Origin: Paraspadella gotoi
Taxonomy: Eukaryota; Chaetognatha
Assembly: GCA_051294375.1 (NCBI GenBank)
Contig: CM119269.1
Span: 22,094,815-22,158,814 of the forward strand
Length of the DNA stretch: 64,000 nucleotides
Direction of reading: 5' to 3'
Part shown: positions 41,801 through 53,102 of the stretch, one piece after another
Layout: every line of letters begins with the position of its first letter
Numbering within the stretch: position 1 is the first letter of the stretch
Made by a program: the position numbers and the translations under genes
Notes under the pieces: generated by a model
The model's input: the letters and a program-made list of their open reading frames with translations, nothing else
What the model was told of the DNA's origin: nothing
Database searches by the model: none

Positions 41801-44800
41801 CCCCTCGGCCTGCTCGGCCTGCTCTTCTTCCTCCGGGCCGACGACCTCAAACATCGCGAGGGGCGGACGGAGGATGAGACGGACGAGTTGAGGAGGAAGA
41901 TCCCCAAGTATCTCAAGTGGTCGACCATCTCGTCCGTCTTGGGGATCGTCCTGTCACTCTCTGTCGGCATCATCATCTTCATCGTCATGTTGGCGTCGGG
42001 ATTCATTCAAGGAATGCCGAGATACATCGGATGAATCGAACGAATTAAGACAACTGAACTTGTAAATTTCTTTTGTTTATTTTGTAAAGATTGGTGTTTC
42101 GGAAAGGAAATTTTTCCATAAGCACAACATTTTAAAAATATGTTAATTTGTCGAATGGTGTCCTGCATAAAACTTCGCTTTTTTTCTCATTAACTATGCG
42201 AGTGCGTTCTGAAATATTATCAATGATTTCAAATCATTCTCAATCAACACATGTTTGTATTCTTTGTATTATTGTAATTTAGCCCTGGAAGAGAAGTGCT
42301 GGCCGAGTCTTTCTCGTTTTTTTTTAATGTATTCCTTCCACCTTTCCCCTACTCCTTTGTACATTTTGTGTGATTACGAAGTATTCATCAGTTTTTCCTT
42401 TCACGATATAATAAATACATGTGACTATTCTTTTTTCCCATTTCTTCCATTTTCGTGGCGTTTATCAGCGGCCATTGGTGCAGGAGGCAAGTCATTCGCC
42501 TCCCAACCCAAAGGTCCGGGGTTCTAGCCCGGTGGTCGCCTAGCAGTTAAGAGGGATGGGGAACTACACCCGCCTGTAACATGGTGTTACAGCCTGATCC
42601 GAAGCTCAGGGACTTCTTATTTTGAACGGTTCTGCCACTAACACAACTTGCAAATATTATAAATAAACTTGTAAAGCGTAAACACTAAACAACCAATAAG
42701 TATGTGGATAAGGCGCAACGTGGGCTGAAAATGACTGTCCGTAACTTCTATAACCCCCTCTAGCAGCCATGGAACGGGTCCCTGGGCTTGGAACCAGGCT
42801 TGAGGGTTTTCCACTCCCCCAAGGCGGCTTATGGCCGTCCTCATGCTTCCCGCAGGGTTGGTACCGGGTTGGGATTGAACCCGGTACCTCGTGGTCATGA
42901 GCTGATGGCTTTACTCAATGAGCCACCGGGTAACAACTGAAAGTGTCATGCTTATTGGCGAGGTGAACCTAGGCAATGCCCGACTACAAGTATCTTTTAA
43001 GCTATACTGGTTAACAAAAGACAATTCACTAGATAAAACGGTACCTCTGGCGCGCGGTGACTCGTGGCTTGACACGTGATCAAAACGTGACTGAGATGGT
43101 GACCCAGAATTGGAATCGTGTTGGTTATTTCTTCCACAATCTCTTCCTCGTTGGAGGCAGAGTCTTGCATAACCATTTTCAGCAGGAATTTGAGGTGAGC
43201 GAAGATGTCCTGGGATTTGGAGAGAGAGAGAGAGAGAGATTGAGGGGGGGGAGGGGGAGAGAGAAAGATTAAGTTGTACTTACCTTTTCGAAACTCTCCA
43301 GTTGTAGGACAAGATATTCTGCAGAACAGGAAACTTGGGCAAATAGAGGATTTTCCCATTCGTCCAAACCAGAAGTGATCATTGCTACCATCTGAGAAGG
43401 AAAAACAGTTCATTGATCGAAAGCGTAACTTGAAAGAACTTAATTATATTAAAGATAAAGATAGTGGGACGTAACTCAATGTCTAATAATGAAGATAATG
43501 AAAATATCATTACTTGTTGACACGAGGCTTCTAATTGCTTTCTTGAGGACTCGGTCCGATACTCCATGTGCTGAATATAAAAACATTTGAGATGAGGTAT
43601 TTTACATACAATCTTGATAAAAATACAGTTAAATTTATTCCATCTTTTAAAAAGTTAAAAAATTTTAATGATTGTACCTTATTTTCGACTTCCAGCAATC
43701 TTTCCATGGCACTATCGAGTTCCTGCAACACAGATATTATAATAAAGATAGAATTACTTGTTGGAATAAAAGGAGCGAAAGAGAAAAGAGGAATGAAGAG
43801 GAGGGGAAGGAGGGAGGAAGGGGAGATGACGTTCGTTTCTCTTCTCCGATAAGATAAGGGGGGTGGGCAATGGACTTAGGATGGAAATCAAGAGAAGCGT
43901 AGTTAACCTGCATGACGTGATTACTGGATGATTCGCTCTCCGTTAGGGCAGATTTGGTCTTGTTCAAGCTTTGCTGAAGTTCTTCTTTAGCGAGAGATAT
44001 TTCGATTTGATTTCTGCAACGAATGTCATGAAAAAGAATGGCATGGAACGAATGGCAAACCAATATTTACTATTTCTCACCTTCTCAAGAGGTCAAGCTC
44101 TTGAATGGCTTGATCCTTGGCTGATATCAGGTCTTCCCGTTCGGATTCGTATAACTTTAATGATTCCTGATTTTAACGAATCATAAAAATAATAATAATT
44201 AATTAATACGGTTAATAATTAATAATAACCTTGGCCTCGTCGGCTTCTTTAGACAGTTGCTCGACTTGCATCTCCAAATTTGATTTACTTTGTAGCAGAT
44301 CTCTTTCGTTGCTGAGAACCTGTCCAATAAAATCAGATTAGAAATTAATCTAACCATTGATCTCACTTCTGCGAGGGAGGTGCTTTGTATGTTAATATCT
44401 TGTGCTTTTATCTCCCTTATTAATAAATCTTCGTCTATTTATCTCGAAAATTCAACGAAGAAATACGACATTTCAAGTTATTCCTTCTGCAATATGCAAA
44501 TGATATTGAACAACTCAATCTCGTTTCGTATTCAATGATAATTCCCTTACACTTCAATATCGCAATCAGAAAAGAAGCGAGCCAACCTCTTTGACTTTGG
44601 CCTCCATGGCCTCTTTGGCCCTAGAGGCCTCCTTGAGGTTTTTCTCCAACGCCTCCACGCGACTGAAATCCGCGGTGGCCAGTTTCTTCTCCATGATCAC
44701 GTGATCGGCCTGGACTCTCAACATTCGCTCCTCTAAATCGTGACGAGACTTTTCCGTCTGATAGAGTAAAACCAAATATTATTAAAAATGGAACAATTAA

Positions 44801-47800
44801 TGTAAAAATTAGTTATTCTTTCAATTTCTTGCCACTGTCTTAGGATGAGAGGAAGTGCTTTAAAGACGACCATCCCATTTAAGAACCATTACTTGAGAAA
44901 GCGTTAAAATTAATTAATTTCAAAACTAAGATACGAAATCTAAATTAATAAAAAAATAAATTAGATAATAAACCTTACATAATATATAATATGTAATACA
45001 TATCTATGGGTTCGACAACTTAAAATGCCCACATGAGTTTTTGGAGGCTTTTCAAGCAAAAGTAGAAAAGGCCCGTCTTTTTTCAATGTGCATCCTATTT
45101 TTCCACCCAAATTTTATTTTGACATTTTTTTAATATCAACTTTAAAAAGGAATTGAAACCATCGAAAGAACCTGGATTATTTTTTCTGTTTGTCCCGCGA
45201 TTTGTTTTTTCTTTTCGCTCTCTGATCGAAGAAGTTGAATGTGTTCCTCTCTCAATTTTCCGTAAACGTCTTTCATCTTCTTGAACTTGTCTTCGCTCTG
45301 AGACGCTTGCTGCAGAGAGAGAGAGTGGGGGAGTATTTGAAGCAACGAATGAGGGTGAGGAACGGTAATGAAAACTTACCTTTTCCGCCTCCAGTCTCTT
45401 CTCAATCTCCTCCGTATCGGCGGGCATGTGTTCCAACGCCCTCTTCAATTCCTTGTTTTCGGTCACCGCGAGATTCAAGGCCGTCTAAAAAAAAAAAGAC
45501 AAAATAAAATATCTTTATTATTTAATAATGAAAAAGATTAAACTTATTTACTCTTGAATCCTCCAGTTTTTCTTCCAATTCGGAGATTTTTTGATTCATC
45601 GTTTCCACCATTTGAGTTTGTTCGGCTGGAAAAAGAGAATGCAGCAAATATTTCAATACATTTCCAAAGATAAATGCTAATTTTGTGCTATAGTAAATTA
45701 ATATTTTATCCATAGGCCCAACAGATTGGTTTTACTACATAAAGTTAGGGGTTAGATCATCTTCTTTAAGCCAATAATCCTCTATGTTAGTAGTTAATAA
45801 TTAATCCAAATTCACACCACCTCTCAGACTCTCCAACTCGAACTCCAGCTCCTTGATCCGATTCGTCAGCTGCTCCACGACTTCCTCCCGCTCCCGTTCC
45901 CGCAGAGCCGCCGCCGCCGCCGCCTCAGCATCGCTGTTGTGCCCGTTGTTGATTTCCGGAGATCCCTGTTAAAAAAAAGTTTCTCGGCTTTCAACTCTCT
46001 CTGTGAGCGAGGAAGTCTCTTGGGCTGAAGATAGAATATACACCTGAAGGCTGAAGTCGGTCGAGGCTCCGAAGATGTCTATTTCAGATTCATTAGCGGG
46101 AATTCTCGTGTCTATTAATTCGCCAACCTTGGAATAAGAGAAATAATTTTAAGAAAAATCTGGATTAACGACAAATTTTGATACTATTTTATTTATTTAT
46201 TTATTATTTTTTATTTATTTTTTATTATTTATTTATTACTATTACTATATTACAAATTTGAGAAAAAAAGAATTTATAAACAGAAAGAAAAAGAAGAAAA
46301 GAATAAATATAATAAAGAATAGAAAGGAAAGAAAGAATAGAAAGGAAAGAAAGAATAGAAAGTAAAGAAAGAATAGAAAAAATAGAAAGTAAAGAAAGAA
46401 TAGAAAGGAAAGAAAGAATAGAAAGGTAAAAAATAATAGAAAGAAAAGAAAGAATAGAAAGGAAAGAAAGAATAGAAAGGGGAAAAAAAGAAAATTAATT
46501 TATAAACAGAAAGAAAAATTATATTTTGCGATTGTCAATTTAAAAAAATAATAAAGTACCGAGGAAAATTAAAGTTAGTTTAAAAAAAAAATAAACAGAA
46601 GACGCAGCCCCTAAGAAAAAAAAAGAGAGAAAGAGAGAGAAGCCAAATCGTTTTCGGACGAATCAGCAGCGGCAGCCAGAAAAAAAGAAAAATCAAAAGG
46701 CAGCAGCAGAAGCAGCAGGAGAAAAGAGAGTAAAATAAAGAGCCCCTGCAGAGCCAGCTGCAGACTCGTTTTTTTCCCGATGAATATGTAAGCACTGGGG
46801 AAAAGAGAGAGAGATAGCTAAATATAATTAAAAGAGAAAAGAGAGAGAGAGAGAGAGAAGGAAACATAAAAATAAAATAGAGGATATTTGTTTGTTTTGA
46901 TAAAACGTAAACAAAACATATTATAACTGTCCTGACCCAATTTTAATGACATTGATGATCAAAAACTATTTATAAATTTTCAGCTTCATACACCCAAATT
47001 TAATCATCAAAAAGGCACTTATGGGCAAAACCACAGCAATATCGTCGCAAACGCAAAGCAATTGCGACGATAAAAAAGTTTAGGAGTAATAGTAATTAGT
47101 TAAGTTATTGTTATTATTATCACCCTCAATAACGATAACTCAAATAAAAATAATAATATTAATAATGATGTAGTATTAGTAATTAGTATTTAGTATTTAC
47201 CTCTGGTTCTGCCGCATCGTTGTCGGTCTCGGGCAAGATAACAACGACGGGCGTCACATGACGAGTTTGTTGATCATCTTCTGCAACAAAGTCGCAGCAT
47301 CAACAGTACAGAACCAACAAAACTATTTTAAAAACCATTTTAACTCACCGGATTGAATAAGGAAATTGGGAGGTAACTCGGGAAGGCAAGGTACTTGAAT
47401 CAAGGTCTTGAAATATTGCAAATTTCCAGACGAGTAAAAGAATTGTTTTAAGGCTTTGAACTGGGTGACGAACCTACGGACCAAAAAGGCATAGATCAAT
47501 TAAATTGCTAAAACTCTTTACATCTTTTTAAAATGAGACTTTTCTTTAATAATATTACCGGTCTCTGTGACCAGAGAGCGTTTCAGTTGGCAACCCAGCG
47601 TGAAGCTTAAAGAGAAGTTTCACTGTGAAATCATACAGTTGTGTTGAATCCTAGGAGATAAAACAAAAGATTAGGTTACACAAAAAATATACAGAAGGCT
47701 TCATATTATAAAATGTGGTACCCCTTTTTTGTGACCAGAATCTTTTCCCACCAAACTACCGGATCGAATTTCATAAAATTTTACATTTAGAGTTCTAATG

Positions 47801-50259
47801 ACAATATAAATAGAACTATCGAGGCAAATTTTAATATTAACCCCTGACAAGAGATACAAAGCCCTGGGGGGGCCAAAAAAAGCTAAAAATTTTGTTTTCA
47901 TTTTTTATAATTTTTTAGTAGAATCAGGTTTATCGATGTTTTAAACATATAAAAATATTTTTTAAAACTAAAATTAATAATTTTTTTGCTAATTAATCAG
48001 TGTTTGAAGATGCATGGTTTATCGTTTTTCTCCAAATTTTCCAGAATTATTCCAAATCTGACTTGAACGGCTGATGTTCATGAAGCTGAAACTTATGGTA
48101 AACTAATATTTTTGTGGAAGAGTAAACGTCTGGGCAACTGTTCAAAAAAAAATAAATAAATAAAAACAAATTTTTACCATTTTTTGCCCCCATGAGTGAC
48201 CCCTACCGGGCCCCACATCTCGGCTCAGGGGTCAAATATTGAAATTCGCCTCGATATTTCTATTTGTATTCACATAGGGATCGTTCCTACCAAATTTCAT
48301 TAAAATCTATTCAATAGTTTTCTCGGAACGTGTTAATGCAACCTACTAAACATTGGACTATACAATTTAAAGTTCACACCTGTATGCAAGGAATGAGCGG
48401 AGCGATCCTGCACTGTCCAGTCGGGGTCATAGAGTTCGATCTCGACATATCGAGGGAACCAAAAACGGCGGACTGAAGGGCCAGAATTTCGTCGGTGTAA
48501 TCCAGAAATTCGACGGCCATTTGAAAGTAGGCGTTGACATCGTACTCCGCGAGCCTGAAGACGTTTTGGCGTTAGACCGTGGAAAATAACGGGCGGAGGA
48601 CAAAGTCGAGATTGAATAGAACTAAGTCTAATACTGAGATAACCACTAACCAGTTAAAACAAAAATATTGAACGTTAAGTGAGTTTGTGATCCTTAGTTA
48701 TTAAGATATCCACCACTAACCAGTTTAAACAAAAATATTTAACGTTATGCGAGTTTGTAATTTTTACAGAACAAATATAAGATACATTAACTGGGTTTTT
48801 ATATACAATAACTTTTAAACTTAAGCACCACATTTTTAAATAATTAAAATTATTATTTTTAATCTCATTCACCCACGAGGACGGCGACGACGACGCCCTT
48901 GTCCGTCGTCTGACCACTTAGTATACTGTCTTTAACGGTGAGGAAAAGCAAACCAAAATTATTTAATTTCACGTCAAAAACATTGCATTATTTTCCAAAA
49001 GCACCCAATTTTTGTTCCTAATCCCTAAACCTAATTTCAGCTCGCATTTTAAATCCTAATCTTTAAACAAATATTTTAATCAATCCCTATCTTTAATCCC
49101 TAACCTTAATAACTCACCTTTATCCATAAGCATGATCTTCAATATGAAAGTTCAAACCCCAAATTCCTAACCTGATCCTTAATATCAAAAACGTTTAGAA
49201 AATTCTCCTTAAGGGATTAAACCTGTAAAGATGTTCATCCGAGGGAATGAAGAGATTTCCTGGGAATTGCGGATTTCGTTTATGAAAATGAAGTTTTTGA
49301 ATGAGAAGCTTAATGTAGGTGGCGATGAGTTTTCCGTACGACTGCTTCAAGTGACCCCACAATTTGCCGATATCGCGAAGAAAATAAACGTGTCTGACGA
49401 AAATTGACAAAAGATGAACTCAACTAAAACTAAACTAAAAGCCTGTCCATTGTGTCCAAAGTCAGGGGAAAGATTGCTTATTTATTAAATGAATGGATAA
49501 TTTTTATATTGGATGTACCAATTTCATCTAGGACTAAAAATAACACCTTAACAAGCTTACAATTGTTTTAAATAAAAATTATCTGATAAAATAGTGTACT
49601 AAAATCAAAATTCTGTTAATTTTTTTTCTTAATTTTGCATTTTTTAAAGCCAAATTAGACAACTTAGATTATGGGCAGAATAAACACTTTTTGTAATAAA
49701 AACTAGGTTTAATCAATATTTTAACGCTTATATAATTATAATTCAACCCCTTGCAAACCTGTATGAGTCTTGAAGTGAGTTTGGGTGACCTTCTCTCAAA
49801 AGTTTGTGAAGAACGTGACAAAACTTCCAACAGAGAATCGCGTTTCCTTGAAGAGGCAATTTGCGGACGTAGGCCCAAAACAGGGAAGCTCCTTTATCGG
49901 TGTAGGTGCCCAGGATCGTGGACCGTACGTGCTTTTCTTTGACCGGCGTCTCAAGGTTGTTGATAGCTTGAATCATGAGAATATGAACGTTGAACGAGAC
50001 AAATGTAAATAGAAAACAATTGATTTATTACATTTTGACAAAAGGTCAATAATGCTCTTTACCTTTGGTTATACTCTGAAGTTGACTTTTTTGAAAGTTT
50101 TCTCTCTCAATTTCCTCGGCGGTTTTCCGCTGAGGTAAAACCTTAAAAAAAATACAGAAGATTGGACAACAAGGTTTTTAAAAAATTAAAATTAGAAATA
50201 CTTTGAATCACGAATACAACCTCCTTGATGGAAGCCTGCAATCTGCTTTTCCGATCCAT
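38828..50259 (-). CDS. HIP1: HIP1/HIP1R (Sla2-family) clathrin and actin adaptor
   Basis: Twenty-eight coding exons (first 50221-50259, last 38828-38950) sum to 3285 nt and 1094 residues; human HIP1 and HIP1R are 1037 and 1068. Others run 50063-50141, 49759-49966, 49223-49393, 48380-48554, 47559-47650, 47349-47473, 47201-47280, 46044-46127, 45821-45965, then thirteen more to 40737-40873, 40563-40641, 40363-40492, 39889-40169, 39345-39421 and 39168-39282. The ANTH domain (1 to about 300) carries CWKFCHVLHKLLREGHPN and NPQFPGNL and binds phosphoinositides. Residues about 350-700 are coiled coil. The THATCH/I-LWEQ actin-binding module at the C-terminus has GRGTATPNEFY and SRWTEGLL, ending in RKHYELAGG. 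It links clathrin coats to actin during endocytosis. Whether it is HIP1 or HIP1R is moot in invertebrates with one gene. Confidence 0.96.
39520..39770. other. GC-rich insert in HIP1 intron 25
   Basis: The block is GC-rich between AT-rich flanks and has no frame continuing the HIP1 exons. It may be an old SINE or other insertion. I do not recognise it. Confidence 0.35.
40285..40335 (-). repeat. Partial, diverged copy of HIP1 exon 24 in the adjoining intron
   Basis: On the minus strand the segment encodes VQLVDHGDILDW, aligning with IKLEVNGDILDS at the end of exon 24 (40363-40492). Nucleotides AGTCGAGAATGTC are shared at 40293 and 40373. It has no clear acceptor of its own. Confidence 0.5.
41693..42034 (+). 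CDS. Intronless CD225/dispanin-like two-pass membrane protein nested in HIP1
   Basis: An uninterrupted 113-residue frame starts ATGGCGTC and ends in TGA. It is GC-rich and lies antisense within the HIP1 intron between exons 43045-43209 and 40737-40873. A Tyr-rich N-terminus (1-22) is followed by a first membrane segment at about 24-47 with CFPLGLLGLLFFLRADD, a charged loop (48-74) and a second membrane segment at about 79-101. The order short tail, Cys-Pro-Leu-Gly membrane hairpin, Arg/Ala-rich loop, second helix resembles CD225/dispanin proteins such as IFITM and PRRT relatives. The similarity is topological and local, so another small membrane family is possible. A possible 5' UTR acceptor lies at about 41590. 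Lack of introns in an intron-rich genome suggests a retrocopy. Confidence 0.7.
   Translation: MASGSEYSYSRNHYPDYNYNARKMIIITIFGLILCFPLGLLGLLFFLRADDLKHREGRTEDETDELRRKIPKYLKWSTISSVLGIVLSLSVGIIIFIVMLASGFIQGMPRYIG
42468..42540 (+). repeat. tRNA-like head of a SINE or tRNA pseudogene
   Basis: The 73-nt segment starts GCGGCCA and ends TGGTCGCC, so a seven-base acceptor stem can form with one G-T pair. It has an A-box-like TGGTGCAGGAGG and a B box GGGGTTCTAGCCC inside a five-base T stem. The anticodon stem is broken, so it is not a working tRNA gene. A body of unknown sequence follows to about 42620. It sits between the nested CD225-like gene and HIP1 exon 21. Confidence 0.6.
42697..42936 (-). mobile_element. 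tRNA-derived SINE
   Basis: On the minus strand the head has TGGCTCATTGAG (A box, 42914-42925) and GGGTTCAATCCC (B box, 42871-42882) at the spacing used by Pol III. A GC-rich body follows to about 42700. It lies in the same HIP1 intron and in the sense direction of HIP1. Confidence 0.7.
46262..46490 (+). repeat. AGAAAGGAAAGAAAGAAT-type minisatellite in HIP1 intron
   Basis: About a dozen imperfect units of 15-20 bases built from GAAAG and AATAG lie in the intron between exons 8 and 9. Confidence 0.7.
49440..49530 (+). repeat. Family F copy close to consensus
   Basis: GCCTGTCCATTGTGTCCAAA is followed by GTCAGGGGAAAGATTGCTTA, TTAAATGAATGGATAATTTT and GGATGTACCAATTTCAT. It lies in HIP1 intron 3. 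Confidence 0.75.
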
Positions 50260-52607
50260 AGTTTATCTTTAAACGTTAACTGTTCTTGGATATTTCCGTT
50301 TGACGGTCAATGTTATAATAGTTTTTTTGGAATATATATAACATTTTGAGAGTTTTTCTTAGTATTCTGTAAAAAAAAATAGGAAGTCAGTTTGATTAAT
50401 CTCGCGAAATTTCTTTCAAATCTCTGTGAGCCCGAGCACATAGTAATAAGGTCACATTCTTTCTTAGAGTATTATATGGAAACGTTTTAACTCCATTTCA
50501 ACTTTAAAGTGTGAGATAAAATATAAGTTAATGTATGAAGGAAGCAAAAACGAATTAAAGCCTGCTGGTCTCCGGTTGGGAGGATTAAAGGGATCATTTG
50601 TTTGCGGAAACTGAGGACATCACACGGGTCACTTGAGGAATATTAAAAGTGGTTATTTCAAACAAATGATTATAATTATAATTTTAAAAATTGATAGGGA
50701 AGCCAAGTACTCTTGGAGTGAATAAATGAGACTGTGAGGGAGTCTTGATTGAAAGTTTGCAGGAACCTGCTATGTCATTATCTTGTAAGAGTGATGGAGG
50801 CCTTAAACCACCAAAGCCTGTCCAAAGTCAGGGGGTATTGGTAGTACCAATTTCATACTATTTTATAATTTCGACTCCTAGACGACTCCTATAGCCTTCT
50901 TATCAAAATGCTTGTACAATGTATATTATTTAAAATAAAATTGATTGTGTAGGAAAAAATAGTAAAAAATATTTTTATATTGGTTTTACCAATTTCATAT
51001 GATCAACTGTTCCTGCTTTCCAATCTAATAAAAAAAAGTTAACCAGTGGCTGCGTCAACACATGTAAATCACTTTCAAGGGCTTAAACGGAGCTGTTATT
51101 GCGGCACTAATAACATTTTGCAACTTCCAAAAATATTTTATGAATCAAAATAATATTATTTTTGTTTCGATATATTATATATGATTAAAATGTTTTGAAT
51201 AATACATAGAATAAGAAAAAAAATAGAATAAGAAAAACATATTTATCAAAAAATATTTAAAATATTTTTAAAAAATATTTAAAATAATAAAAATTTCAAC
51301 AAAAAAAAATTGAAGAGCAGGTGCAAGTGAAGATCTAGTGGGTACAGATAAAGTTTATTTTGAATATCCTTTTGTCTTACAAAAAGCGTTTTTCTTTGTA
51401 GAGCCTTATAATAGAATAGGGTAAAAACACAAAATAATTTAATGGGACTGTTCTTTTATTTCAGAAAAAAGATTAAAACCTTTGGTGGATTTACTTAAAT
51501 TAAATTTTATTATTATTTTCTTTTTAAAAATGCTCCTTTGTTTGTACCGTCCTGTGGTTTATTAAGACTAAAACATATAAAAATTTGCTATTTTGTGTAA
51601 AGCAATGCAAGTGAAGATCTTGTGGGTGTAGACAGAAGATCAAATTTCTATAGAAAGTAAAGGGAAAATGCTCATAGTAGAAAAAGTAAGAGACACATCC
51701 TCCAGTAAGAAGGAAAAGTTATATAGACGGAAAAAAATAATTGGAAAAAACAATTTCAGGGGTTAAGTAAATCTCTAAAGTAAATCACTAAAGTGATTTA
51801 CAATCACTAAAGTAATTTTCAAAAAGGTATAAAGTCAAAAGAGATATTTTAATATGGGACCTTGGGTAATGATATAATGATTAATTAATTATAAATTTAA
51901 GGTTAGTATTTTCGAAATGCCAACTTTCAGATAGGAATCTCACGTCGAAAAACATTTTAATAATTTAGTGACGTTTAGGGAGGGAGACCTCACTTGGAGT
52001 TTTGACAGCTTCAAAAGTAGGTAAACATAGCTAGATCGTTATAGAACTCTCCAAAAAGACTTATTTTTATTTCGAAATTTAAAAAAATAAACTGCGGACC
52101 TCGCGTTTATCTTTTTCAATCTCTCATAATAAAAGGTTTTGATCATCATCGTTGAAGATTGCGGTTTTGTGACAAATTGACGGTTCTTCCATCTTGGACG
52201 CGATCATCAGCCTCTGGATACAAACGAATTCGGATATTTTTGTTGATGTATCTTTCCAGTTAAACATGTATTTCTGTGTACTGTAAACTGTACAGTATAA
52301 ACACTATTAGTGGTTCTTCTACAAAGTAATAAATCGATTCGACGCCCTTACATACCGATGTACCGACCGAGACTCTCGGGAGGAGAGCATCTTCTTAATT
52401 GATTGTAAGCGGCGGACTTTGAAATGAAAAAACAAATGGCCAAACACAGTGAAACCGTCTCCTCCGAAAGCCAGGGCGATGGGGCAAGTAGGTAGCCAAT
52501 TGCTCAATCGCTAATTATATAAATTGATATAAGTTTATTTATTAATAATGAATTTCGTAATTATACACTGAAGGAGCTTCGCCGAAAGGCGTCAAACGAA
52601 ATGTATC

Positions 52608-52644
<37 letters not shown>

Positions 52645-52776
52645 ATTTTTTGCATCTCTCTCTCTCTTTTTCTTTTTTTACATCTCTCTCTTTCTCTTTC
52701 ATTTTTTGCATTTTTGCATCCCTCTCTCTCTCTTTCATTTTTTACATCTCTCTCTCTTTCTCTCTCTCTTTCATTT

Positions 52777-52820
<44 letters not shown>

Positions 52821-53102
52821 GTTACCGTCACCCCACATTATTACTGATAAATGAATGAACCAAATTTAGATCAGACTTACAAGAGCGCGGCAAAAATTCG
52901 GTGACGTCGCTAAAGTAAGGAGCGGTTGTTAAACCGGTTGTTAAGCTGGAATAAGAAGTTGTGACCGCGGCCGAACCGGTTTTTTTCATTACAGCACAAA
53001 TCGGCACTCCCTACACTCTTCTTAAATTTGGGAAAACAGAAAAAAAAATAATTTACGCAGTTGCAATTTTATTCGTTTGAACAGCGTCAGTCTCGAAAAA
53101 AA
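50260..53102. other. Divergent intergenic region between HIP1 and the CD225 gene
   Basis: It holds family F copies at 50752-50860 and 50968-50999, and a diverged direct repeat sharing GCAAGTGAAGATCT at 51327 and 51608. A CT-rich microsatellite block with interspersed CATTTTTTGCAT lies at 52610-52817. A 62-codon minus-strand ORF at 52319-52507 has no recognisable domain. Promoters for both genes should be here, but I see no definite motif. Confidence 0.5.
50752..50860 (+). repeat. Family F copy with extended 5' part
   Basis: GTTTGCAGGAACCTGCTATG, TCATTATCTTGTAAGAGTGA and CCTTAAACCACCAAAGCCTG precede AAGTCAGGGG. The internal part is deleted and GTAGTACCAATTTCATA follows. Confidence 0.7.

Noticed and set aside
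48675-48917. Possible extra HIP1 exon with a GC-rich GTC/GTG run near 48870
   Set aside because: The phase does not fit between the 49223-49393 and 48380-48554 exons, which join directly and match the ANTH domain.
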